Shown here one piece after another: positions 1-7,679 of a stretch of 64,000 nt of DNA. This DNA comes from JAICMB01 sp963795935. Lineage in GTDB: Bacteria > Acidobacteriota > Terriglobia > Bryobacterales > Bryobacteraceae. The stretch covers positions 571,028 to 635,027 of the forward strand of contig CAWCJO010000003.1 of the NCBI GenBank assembly GCA_963795935.1, written 5' to 3'. The position numbers were made by a program, and so were the translations under genes. The notes under the pieces were generated by a model. That model was not told the DNA's origin, did not search any database, and was given only the letters and a program-made list of their open reading frames with translations. The first letter of the stretch is position 1; each line of letters starts with the position of its first letter.

Positions 1-586
1 CCGCCGCTTTCGGCGCGATGAAGGAGTAATCGACCGGTGGCACCGTGTCGCCAAGCCCCGTCGCATACAGCGTGACGATGTCGCCGGGACTGGCCGGCGC
101 GTCCGGCGTGATGAGGGTGCCGTCGGGCCGCGTGGCAATCACCGTCTGAGAGTCAAGCTGATAGATGGCCGGCGACGACGACGCAAGCTGGATCGTTATA
201 TCCGGTCCGGCGAGCCCGTCGTGCACGATCTGAAAATCGCTCTTGCCGGGCAAAAGGATGCTCGGTACCAAAAAATTGATCTGCGTGGGGGAGACGTAAA
301 AAATGTTGGCCGCCAGTCCGCCAATCAGGACGTTGACTCCCGTTCCCGGCAGCACATTGGGAAGCTGGCCGCCATTGACATCGCCGGAAGTCAGCGAGGC
401 CGTCACATAAGACAGATTGGTCCCAAAAACAGTCCCGATGGCGTTGGGGGCCAGCGGCACGTCTTGGAAGCTTGCCGAATTCACGATCGAAGCGGCGGAA
501 TACGATGGCCCGTCGGCCCGCAAGACGGGCGACAGCGCCAGGGGAACCAGCACGAGCGTGACCAGTCTTACAAGCGGCGCGGGCAT
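1..586 (-). CDS. Secreted TIGR03437-domain protein, C-terminus off the window
   Basis: The reading frame opens at an ATG at 586 and is still open at base 1, giving 195 visible codons. Residues 1-26 form a signal peptide: a short basic start (MPAPLVRLV), a leucine-rich core and a small-residue end (LSPVLRADG). The mature part shows TIGR03437 hallmarks in order: the opening IVNSASF, NVLIGG, IFYVSPTQINFLVP and GDIVTLYATGLG. This Ig-like repeat domain is strongly expanded in Solibacter-type Acidobacteriota and is found on exported proteins of unknown job. I infer a periplasmic or surface protein. The start was chosen because only it gives the signal peptide. Confidence 0.8.
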   Translation of the reverse strand, partial: MPAPLVRLVTLVLVPLALSPVLRADGPSYSAASIVNSASFQDVPLAPNAIGTVFGTNLSYVTASLTSGDVNGGQLPNVLPGTGVNVLIGGLAANIFYVSPTQINFLVPSILLPGKSDFQIVHDGLAGPDITIQLASSSPAIYQLDSQTVIATRPDGTLITPDAPASPGDIVTLYATGLGDTVPPVDYSFIAPKAA

Positions 587-839
587 TCCGGTCTCCGGCT
601 TGAGAATAGGAGTGCGGTTGGGGAGCGGTAATTCTCAATGTTTATTGCCGCGGAGTTTTGTAACAGCCCCAAGGGGGACGTCGAGTCTCGGCGAAATCTG
701 GTAAGAACACCAAGAAAAAAGTTGGCGTAACGCGTGGTGTCCTGAATCGCGGTAGAAGAGGGACAACGGATCGGGTGTGGACCTCGGAGGAGTTGATCGC
801 TGTTTGACATAAACAACGTCGATCTGGGACCATTTGGAT

Positions 840-1034
840 ATGTCCGAGCATCTTGAAGCCCTACTGTTAGCCGCACGGAATCGGCAGGTCACAGCCACGG
901 AGCAAGAAGCCCAACGAAGAAGCTTTGCCTATGGCAATACTCATTTTGAGAACGAGCGTATTACGCGAGAAACGGTAGATCGGGCCGCCGAAGCACTAAA
1001 GGACGATGCGGCGAACGGACATCCAACGAAATAG
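840..1034 (+). CDS. VbhA-like antitoxin of a Fic system
   Basis: A 64-residue, highly charged, probably all-helical protein whose last 29 bases overlap the start of the Fic gene, so the two are probably translationally coupled. Class I Fic toxins are held inactive by small partners of the VbhA type whose helix inserts a (S/T)xxxE(G/N) motif beside the Fic nucleotide pocket. Here the likely inhibitory stretch is YGNTHFENERITRE. It has the E-N pair but Asn where Ser or Thr is usual. ATG at 840 is preferred over TTG at 834. Position, size and overlap carry the call; the motif match is imperfect. Confidence 0.7.
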   Translation: MSEHLEALLLAARNRQVTATEQEAQRRSFAYGNTHFENERITRETVDRAAEALKDDAANGHPTK

Positions 1035-1656
1035 TAGACCCGCCTCTCACGAGCTGTTTTCTAGCGCGGATCAAAAGGCAGAGCTTGAGGCCCGAAACGG
1101 GCTTTTACAGTTCGACGAAGTTCTTCGGATGATCGATGCATCCAAGAACGGCTTCCAGCTTCGTCCCAGCACGCTCCAGAGGCTCCAGCGCCTCGCTATT
1201 AAGGATGTCTATACATGTGCGGGCAACTTTCGCACGCGCCCGGTAATCATTGCTGGAACAACGCATCAACGACCCGACGCCTCTGAAATCTCTGAGCGCG
1301 TTGAAGAGATGTGCGATTACGTGAATGGGCGATGGGGCGAATCTTCGGCGCTGCATCTCTCTGCGTACGTAATGTGGAGGGTAAACTGGATTCATCCTTT
1401 TTCAGGTGGGAATGGCCGCACTAGCCGCGCGGTTTCCTACCTTGTCCTTTGCGCCAAGCTAGGTTATCGCATTCCAGGAACCGAGACTATACCAGAGCAG
1501 ATAGTGGCGAATCGCCAACCATACTATGAATCTCTGGATTCAGCGGATGCGTCGTGGGCTGAAGGGCGCATTGATGTTTCCATGATGGAGAACCTCTTAT
1601 CTCAAATGCTTGCTCGCCAGCTAGCGTCCGTTCTGCACGCAGCGGAAACCCCTTAA
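1006..1656 (+). CDS. Fic/DOC family protein (putative AMP-transferase toxin)
   Basis: A 216-residue single-domain Fic protein. The core motif HPFSGGNGRTSR is at residues 130-141, with catalytic His130, the phosphate-binding GNGR loop and the closing Arg. The flap region (FRTRPVIIAGTTHQRP, about residues 75-90) also looks right. Fic enzymes usually move AMP from ATP onto a target hydroxyl. The position normally held by the Mg-binding Asp/Glu (HPFx[D/E]GNGR) is Gly134, which may alter activity or nucleotide choice. There is no N-terminal inhibitory helix of its own, which fits a class I toxin controlled by the upstream overlapping antitoxin. Confidence 0.9.
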   Translation: MRRTDIQRNSRPASHELFSSADQKAELEARNGLLQFDEVLRMIDASKNGFQLRPSTLQRLQRLAIKDVYTCAGNFRTRPVIIAGTTHQRPDASEISERVEEMCDYVNGRWGESSALHLSAYVMWRVNWIHPFSGGNGRTSRAVSYLVLCAKLGYRIPGTETIPEQIVANRQPYYESLDSADASWAEGRIDVSMMENLLSQMLARQLASVLHAAETP

Positions 1657-1768
1657 GATAGCCAATCGGCAAGCTCCGCCCCCTCGCTTTGAAGACATGC
1701 AGGAATATAGGAGTTATCGGCCCCTGGCCCTGCCCACGCTGGCTGCCCGCAAAGCGATAATTCCCAAC

Positions 1769-3125
1769 CTATTGCGGCGTTTTCACCGGGATTGTCACGC
1801 CGCTCTGCGTCGAGGCGCCGCCGGCCGTCGCCACCACCGGAATATCGCCGTCCGGCGTCGAGGCCGGGATGCGCACGTTCAACTGGTACAGTCCACTAAT
1901 CGACTGCGGCGAAAGGCCGACGTAAAGAACGTCTTGCGGCGCGAGCGTTACGCCGCCGATCGTCACCGTCACGGCCGTGGTCGCGGGCGTAATTCCGGTT
2001 GCCAACGCTCCCGGCGCCACGGTGGGGTTGGTAGGGCCGAATCCAGTTCCATACAGCGTTACCAGATCTCCCGGTTTGGCGGGCTGACCTGTCGCGACCA
2101 CCGCCGGATTCGCCACCGGGTTCGGAGTGTTGGCAAATTGCGCCGCGATGCTGGTGGTTCCGCCAAACGTGAAGAAGGCGGGCGCAATCGGCGCGACCGT
2201 AACGTTGGACGTCGCGCTGTTCATGGCGTTCTGTTTCCCCGCGTTCGAGACCACCACGATGCTGACGGGTCCCGGTATCGCCGGCCCTTGCAGGTTGATC
2301 TGGTCCGTTTGAACGTAGGTAATGGGCGCGGCTTGCCCGTTCACCGTGACGGCGATGCAAGCGAGCGAGTCGGGAAACGCTCCATTGACGAAGTCTCCCG
2401 GACCCGCGTTGCGCTTGAGATTGGAATTTTCGAAATTGAAGCCGAAAATGGTCCACAGGCCGCCGCTCGCGAGATTTTTTGAAAACGCCGCCGCATCCAC
2501 GACTTGCTGAATCACGGGGGGCTGCGTGTTGTTGCACGCCCCGACCGCCGGGACGGTCTGCACCGCCGCATAGGCATGGTCGCCCTGCGGCGTGCCATCT
2601 CCATTGGCGGCCACCGCCGCGACGTAAAACGCGATCGCCCCCACCTCTTGCGGCGGCGCCGTCCAATTGACGTTAAAGGTGTAGTCCGGCGCCCGCCGCG
2701 GTGCTGGGCGCGGCCACGTGTTCCGCGTACTCCCGCAGTCCGTTACACGGCCCCGGCGATCCGGTCGCCGATCCGTCGTCGCATTGCACCCGGACGTTGG
2801 TATCGATGGGCGTGAACGTGCCCGCTTCGCCGGAAGGCGAATTGAGCGCCCGCGCCGTCATCTGGAATCCCCAGCGTGAGGCGCTCGGGTCCGAAACCGT
2901 GACGTGCAGCGTTTGCGTCTGTCCCGGCGTATAGCTCGCAATATCGACCGCAACCGAGCCGAGGCCCGCCGCCGAGTTCTGGTGACAGGCTACGCAGGTT
3001 GCGCCGCCGTCGGCCGGCGCTCCGGCGTATTTGATGAATGGCGCAGTGCTGTGCGCCAGCAGCAACACCGGGAAGGCTCCCAGAGCCGCATACAACATTC
3101 GTGCGCGCATCGTTGTAGTCGTCAT
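1769..3125 (-). CDS. Reeler-like/TIGR03437 secreted protein with a CxxCH motif (frameshifted)
   Basis: Two adjoining frames read as one protein. The upstream part (2673-3125) has a signal peptide (MLYAALGAFPVLLLAHS), a TCVACH heme-c-type motif within GGATCVACHQN, and a Reeler-like beta-sandwich. Its closing strands (PDYTFNVNWTAP, GAIAFYVAAVAANGDG) lie in the next frame, so one extra base sits near 2690-2705. The downstream part (1769 to about 2690) is a full TIGR03437 module with VVDAAAFSKNLASGG, YVQTDQINLQGP and GDLVTLYGTGFGP. A good ribosome site (AAAGGTGGG) precedes the ATG at 3125. I infer an exported protein, perhaps with covalently bound heme. The heme assignment rests on one motif only. 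Confidence 0.75.
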
Positions 3126-3153
3126 CGCCCACCTTTCAATAGAAACGTTCCAC

Positions 3154-4188
3154 TCATGCGCTGCCGCCTCCTAAACATCGCAGGGCCTTCTTTGCCGTGG
3201 TGCTCAGCGGAAGCTCGCCGAACGATTCCTTCGCCACCCAACAAAACCCGCGCGGCGCGCTCGTGACCGACGCCCGCAGCACGGTAAACCGGTAGGTCGT
3301 ATTGACAATACCGTGCCGGAATTCGCCCGCGCTGGGCCCTAATTTCGCGTTCAGTTGTCCCGCTGCCGGCAATTCCCAAAATCCCGCCAGGCGCTTGCTC
3401 GCGTTCCCCCGTCGCCATAATAATACCTTTCCGTCCCGTTCGATGTAGAAAAGCGTCTCAGCCGCTTCGCTTCGCGCGGCGCTGCGCAGTTTGACAGGAT
3501 AATCGCTCACCCGGTCCGTGCGATACGCTTCACAATAACCCGCCAGCGGACATGCGGCGCAAGCGGGCGACTGCGGCGCGCAAATCACGGCGCCCAGTTC
3601 CATCACGGCCTGGTTGAAGTCGCCCGGGCGCGCGCGGTCCAACCAATCGTTCGCAATCGCTTCCAATCTCTTACGCGTTTTCCTCGCCCCGATGTCTCCG
3701 GCATTGCCCGTCACGCGGCTTAAAACGCGCAGCGCATTGCCATCGATGGCGGCGTGAGACAGTCCGTAGGCGATGCTCGCCACCGCCGCCGCCGTGTATT
3801 CGCCCACGCCGGGCAACTCGCGTATGCTCTCGTAATCTCGCGGAAAACCGCCGCCGGCGCCTACGATCCGGCGCGCAGCTTTCTGCAGGTTACGCGCCCG
3901 CGAGTAGTAGCCCAAGCCCGCCCAGGCGGCCAGCAGCTCCTCCTCCCGCGCGTTGGCCAAACTCTCGATATCGGGGTAGCGCTTCAGAAAACGCTCGTAG
4001 TAGGGCAGCGCCGCAGCCACGCGCGTCTGTTGCAGCATGACCTCGGAAATCCAGATAGCGTAAGGATCGCGCGTGCGCCGCCATGGCAGATCGCGCTTGT
4101 GGCGTTCATACCAGCCGAGCAGAGCGCGCCGGATCGCGGGGCCGTTGGGGTGGCGCATCCTCGACATGCTCATGCGGGAGAGGCTCAT
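3154..4188 (-). CDS. mutY: A/G-specific adenine glycosylase
   Basis: MutY removes adenine mispaired with 8-oxoguanine as part of base excision repair. The 344-residue length is normal. The HhH-GPD domain shows the catalytic Glu in WISEVMLQQTRV (Glu49), the hairpin LPGVGEYTAAA, the catalytic Asp in AIDGNALRVL (Asp149) and the 4Fe-4S loop CAPQSPACAACPLAGYC (C-x6-C-x2-C-x5-C). The C-terminal third is the NUDIX-like 8-oxoG recognition domain (RLAGFWELPAAG). The start at 4188 is chosen because its ATG overlaps the stop of the upstream dehydrogenase gene as ATGA, indicating translational coupling. A longer frame upstream lies wholly inside that gene. Confidence 0.95.
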   Translation of the reverse strand: MSLSRMSMSRMRHPNGPAIRRALLGWYERHKRDLPWRRTRDPYAIWISEVMLQQTRVAAALPYYERFLKRYPDIESLANAREEELLAAWAGLGYYSRARNLQKAARRIVGAGGGFPRDYESIRELPGVGEYTAAAVASIAYGLSHAAIDGNALRVLSRVTGNAGDIGARKTRKRLEAIANDWLDRARPGDFNQAVMELGAVICAPQSPACAACPLAGYCEAYRTDRVSDYPVKLRSAARSEAAETLFYIERDGKVLLWRRGNASKRLAGFWELPAAGQLNAKLGPSAGEFRHGIVNTTYRFTVLRASVTSAPRGFCWVAKESFGELPLSTTAKKALRCLGGGSA

Positions 4189-6047
4189 TCGGGCAGCGCA
4201 AACGCGATCAATGCATCCGAGAACGTATCGTTGTACTTGTTCCCGCCTCCCGCGGCAATTACGACGTACTGCCTTTTCGTGCGCGCCCCCAGGAACGTTA
4301 TCGGCGTGGCATGAGCGCTGGCCGGCAGCTTCGCTACCCACAACTCTTTCCCGGTATCCTTATCGAACGCGCGGAAGCGGCTATCGTTCGTCGCGCCGAT
4401 AAACAACAGCCCACCCGCGGTCACGATGGAGCCGCCGATATTGGGCGCGCCCGTCGGCGGGATGCCCTGCGCAAGCAGCTTGTCTTCTACCCCCAACACC
4501 GAGCGCCAGCGGAACTCGCCTGTATCGAGATCGATGGCCGTTAGAAATCCCCACGGCGGCTTCTGGCAAGGATTGCGGTCCTGGTCCCAAAAGCGCGAGC
4601 TGATCGTCCCCGGACCTTTGGCGCGGTATGGCATCGCCGAGCCCGGGCGCGTTGCCGTCAGCCGGTACACCATCCCGACGTCCATGGAATTGACGTACAG
4701 CGTGTCCGTCGCGGGATCGAACGAGGCGCCGCCCCAGTTAGCGCCGCCATTGGTCCCCGGGAAAAGAATTGTGGTCTGCAAGCCGATAGGCGTGAAGATA
4801 TTTCCGATCACCGCCCCTTCGAGCAGCTTGGCGCAGTAGGCGCGCGATTCGGGCGTTACATCCGTCAGCTCCTCGCGCCGGAAGCTCTGGCGCGCATAGG
4901 GCGGCGGCTTCACGGGGCGCGGCTGCGTCGGCGAGGCCTGGTCCCCCGGCGCGCTGCTGCGAGGGACTGCAACTTCTTCGATGTCGAACAGCGGCTTGCC
5001 GCTGACGCGGTCGAACAAGAAAGTAAACCCGGTTTTGGTGACCTGCGCCACGGCTGGGACCGCCTTGCCGTAGCGGTGTACCGTCACAAGCGTGGGCTGC
5101 GCCGGAATATCGTAATCCCACAAATTGTGGTGCACGGTCTGAAAATGCCACAGCCGCTTTCCGGTAGAGGCGTCGAGCGCCACCAGCGCATCGCCGAACA
5201 GTCCGTCGCCCTTGCGGTCGCCTCCATAAAAGTCCCAGGCCGGCGAGGTCAGCGGCAGGAACACGATGCCCCGCTCGGTGTCCACGCTGAGCGGAGCCCA
5301 GGCGTTGGCGGCTGCGCGGAGCTTCCAGGAATCGCCGTCCCAGGTCTTGTTGCCATACTCGCCCGGGCGCGCGACCGTATGAAACACCCACGTCTGCTTG
5401 CCCGTGCGCACGTCGAAGGCGCGCACGTCGCCGGCGGGACCGAGCGGCTCGCCATCGGCGGTAAGCGACCCGCAAATAACGACATTCTTGTAAACCGCCG
5501 GCGGAGACGTCATGCCGTAAATCTTGTCCGGAAAGGCGTCCGCCACTCCCTTCCGCAGATCGATCCACCCCGCCTGGCCAAAGCTGTCGTCCGGCTTTCC
5601 CGTCCCGGCCACGATCGAGAAAAGCCTGCCGTCCAGCGTGCCCAGCAGGATGCGCTTTTCGCCGCCGGCGCTCCAGTAAGCCGCCCCGCGATTGATGAAC
5701 AGGTTGGCCGGCTTGCTCTTGTCGATCTTCGGATCGAAGGTCCACAGCTCCTTGCCGGTCTCCGCGTCGAGCGCGATGAGGCGCGAAAACGGCGTGGTCA
5801 AATAGAGGACGCCATCGACCACCAGCGGCGTTGTCTCGAAGGCGCTGCGCGGAGGCCACTTTGAGCCGTCGCTGATGTCGCCGGTATGGTAAACCCAAGC
5901 CTGTTTCAGCTTCGCCACGTTGGCGCGATTGATTTGAGTGAGCGGCGAGAATTTCGAGCCGCCCGCGTCGCCTCCATAGCTCGGCCACTCCTGCGCCGAT
6001 AGCGCGCACAGCAACGAGCCTGCCCAGAGTCCCGCGACGATCCGCAT
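4185..6047 (-). CDS. PQQ-dependent dehydrogenase-like quinoprotein (beta-propeller)
   Basis: A 620-residue exported protein with a signal peptide (MRIVAGLWAGSLLCALSAQ) and an eight-bladed-propeller sequence of the quinoprotein glucose/alcohol dehydrogenase family. Repeated W-motifs such as TGKELWTFDPK, TGKRLWHFQTVHH, TGEFRWRS and TGKELWVAKLP are visible. NLWDYDIPAQP and GGANWGGASFDP match family landmarks. Such enzymes oxidise sugars or alcohols in the periplasm and pass electrons to the respiratory chain; the substrate cannot be read from the sequence. No heme c motif is present, so it is not a fused quinohemoprotein. It ends in an ATGA overlap with mutY, an unexpected partner. Confidence 0.88.
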   Translation of the reverse strand: MRIVAGLWAGSLLCALSAQEWPSYGGDAGGSKFSPLTQINRANVAKLKQAWVYHTGDISDGSKWPPRSAFETTPLVVDGVLYLTTPFSRLIALDAETGKELWTFDPKIDKSKPANLFINRGAAYWSAGGEKRILLGTLDGRLFSIVAGTGKPDDSFGQAGWIDLRKGVADAFPDKIYGMTSPPAVYKNVVICGSLTADGEPLGPAGDVRAFDVRTGKQTWVFHTVARPGEYGNKTWDGDSWKLRAAANAWAPLSVDTERGIVFLPLTSPAWDFYGGDRKGDGLFGDALVALDASTGKRLWHFQTVHHNLWDYDIPAQPTLVTVHRYGKAVPAVAQVTKTGFTFLFDRVSGKPLFDIEEVAVPRSSAPGDQASPTQPRPVKPPPYARQSFRREELTDVTPESRAYCAKLLEGAVIGNIFTPIGLQTTILFPGTNGGANWGGASFDPATDTLYVNSMDVGMVYRLTATRPGSAMPYRAKGPGTISSRFWDQDRNPCQKPPWGFLTAIDLDTGEFRWRSVLGVEDKLLAQGIPPTGAPNIGGSIVTAGGLLFIGATNDSRFRAFDKDTGKELWVAKLPASAHATPITFLGARTKRQYVVIAAGGGNKYNDTFSDALIAFALPE

Positions 6048-6129
6048 TTCGAACCATTATCCCCCGCCAAACGGGGAGCTGGCGAAAAGACTTGAACGAA
6101 GGCGCGGCATCCTTTACATTCTGTAAAGT

Positions 6130-6660
6130 ATGCACCACATCGTGGACGAGCTATTGAAAAGACCCTTGGTGATGCTCGTCTGTTGGGGCATCGTGGTCTT
6201 GATCGCGCTGCACGTCGAGTTGGGCGACCCAGGCAAGAAAGACGTCGATTTCGGAGCCGCCATTATCAGCGGCGCCGCAATTGTTTATTCCGTGCTGCTA
6301 TCGGTACAGACTCGGCGAACGGGTTCTTCCGCCAGATTTATGGAGCGCTGGAACGGAGTTGGCTTCACCGGCGCGCGGCGCGACGTGAGAGCGGCCATGA
6401 GGGGAGAGAAGACGATCCACCAAGTCGATGAGGGGCACCTTGTTACGCTGTTGAATTTTTTCGAGGAAATGTCCCTATCCATTCAGATGGGCGAATCTCA
6501 CGAGCCGATGTTGCGCCTATTCTTCGAGGGTGTTGTGGTGCGGGGAAGGGCTACTTTCATGCCTTGGATCGAAACACAGCAAGCGGACAACCCGAAAGCT
6601 TTCGAGGAATACTTATCCCTTGTGAAGCGCTGGAGCGCCCCGGACGGCAGGGAGGAGTGA
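6130..6660 (+). CDS. DUF4760-like membrane protein
   Basis: A 176-residue protein with two hydrophobic segments near the N-terminus (about residues 13-30, LVMLVCWGIVVLIALHV, and 43-60, AAIISGAAIVYSVLLS). A soluble helical tail follows containing RFMERWNGVGF, LLNFFEEMSLSIQMGE and RGRATFMPWIETQQ. This arrangement and the FMERWN and NFFEE elements resemble DUF4760 proteins, whose role is unknown. It is divergent from the quinoprotein gene and stands alone. No clear ribosome site precedes the ATG. Confidence 0.6.
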   Translation: MHHIVDELLKRPLVMLVCWGIVVLIALHVELGDPGKKDVDFGAAIISGAAIVYSVLLSVQTRRTGSSARFMERWNGVGFTGARRDVRAAMRGEKTIHQVDEGHLVTLLNFFEEMSLSIQMGESHEPMLRLFFEGVVVRGRATFMPWIETQQADNPKAFEEYLSLVKRWSAPDGREE

Positions 6661-6668
6661 AGGAAATG

Positions 6669-6703
6669 CGCGGCGGAGACGCCGATTAAAGCGCCCCGCC
6701 GCG
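6669..6703 (+). terminator. Possible stem-loop after the DUF4760 gene
   Basis: Two perfect 8-base arms, CGCGGCGG at 6669-6676 and CCGCCGCG at 6696-6703, enclose a 19-base loop just 8 bases after the stop of the preceding gene. The placement suits a transcription stop, but no T-run follows and the loop is long. The rest of the gap up to 7089 holds no coding region I can support. Confidence 0.3.
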
Positions 6704-7089
6704 ATCACTTCAAGCCCAAATGGTCTCTTCCATTGGATTTCCTCCATTTCACTGTACCATGAAAGAGGCCCCAAAATACCGGAACTCCTCCAGGTGGGGT
6801 CGACTCAGCCCATCCCTCGGAGAGGCTACTTATATGATGGCCTGGGGAGCGAGCGAGTTACAACGTCCGCCGCTCTCCGTCGCCTCTTAGTTCCGGACAA
6901 TAAAGTACTTAGAAGCGAGAAAAAAGCGGAAGCGGTGGTGACCGCTATTGCGCCGCGATGCCGCGGGCCAGTACCGGGCCGGCGGGGCGGCGGCGCGCTT
7001 TGCTGTTATACTGAACTTTTGACATCGGTGAATGTTTGTTCATGTACGCCCCCAATGGCGCGTCAATCGAAACCAGAGGAGACACATGC

Positions 7090-7590
7090 ATGATGAATAA
7101 CGTTCCGAAGAAGTTTGTCGTCTTTGCCGGATTGCTGGCCGCGCCCGTGGGGGCCGGTTTTGCTCAGCAGACGGCGACGGTGAACGTACGCGATAACGAT
7201 CCCAGGCTGCGGGGCCTGGAGAAGTTCTTTGCCAAATGCAAATCCCCGCTGCGGGCCCTGGCCGCCGATTTTTTAGCGGCCGCCGACCGCAACCACCTGG
7301 ACTGGCGGCTTCTGCCGAGTATCTCGCTGGTGGAGAGCGGGGCGGCGCGGGCATACCGGAACAACAATGTTTTCGGCTGGAATTCCGGGAATGAGCGTTT
7401 CTCTTCCATTCGCGCCGGCATCCAAATTATCGCGTCAAAGCTGGCGAACTCGAAGCTGTATAGGAACAAGAATACGGACGCTATTCTGAGCATTTACAAT
7501 TCGAATCCGAAATATGGCGATCGCGTCAGGGCGGTAATGGCGTCCATAAGGGCCACGGACGAGGCGCTGGCCCCGACCGCATTAAACTGA
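7090..7590 (+). CDS. Secreted glucosaminidase-like (lysozyme-fold) protein
   Basis: A 166-residue protein with a signal peptide (KKFVVFAGLLAAPVGAGFAQ) and a mature part that reads as a small glucosaminidase/lysozyme-like domain. SISLVESGAARAYRNNN carries the candidate catalytic Glu, and NVFGWNSGNERFSS and IQIIASKLANSKLY follow. Members of this fold cut the glycan strand of peptidoglycan. The start at 7090 (or 7093) is preferred because AGAGGAGA at 7075-7082 is correctly spaced, and longer readings add no sensible sequence. Family membership is judged from motif spacing, so the exact specificity is open. Confidence 0.7.
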   Translation: MMNNVPKKFVVFAGLLAAPVGAGFAQQTATVNVRDNDPRLRGLEKFFAKCKSPLRALAADFLAAADRNHLDWRLLPSISLVESGAARAYRNNNVFGWNSGNERFSSIRAGIQIIASKLANSKLYRNKNTDAILSIYNSNPKYGDRVRAVMASIRATDEALAPTALN

Positions 7591-7679
7591 AGCGGCGAGC
7601 GGCCCGGAAAAATACATATAAACCCGAGTTCGACCGACGTTAGAATGGCATTTAGTCTAGCGCGGTAGAGGGAGGGCTT

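Noticed and set aside
153..638. Long Arg/Ala-rich minus-strand frame at the window start
   Set aside because: It is a shadow of the true minus-strand TIGR03437 frame, which carries a signal peptide and family motifs in the neighbouring register.
1697..2482. Plus-strand Arg-rich frame opposite the Reeler/TIGR03437 gene
   Set aside because: Composition typical of an antisense shadow and no domain; the minus strand has clear family motifs.
3754..4314. Plus-strand frame antisense to mutY
   Set aside because: Shadow of mutY, no recognisable motif.
7019..7048. TTGACA followed by a possible -10 upstream of the glucosaminidase gene
   Set aside because: The hexamer at the right distance is a poor match to TATAAT; too weak to list as a promoter.
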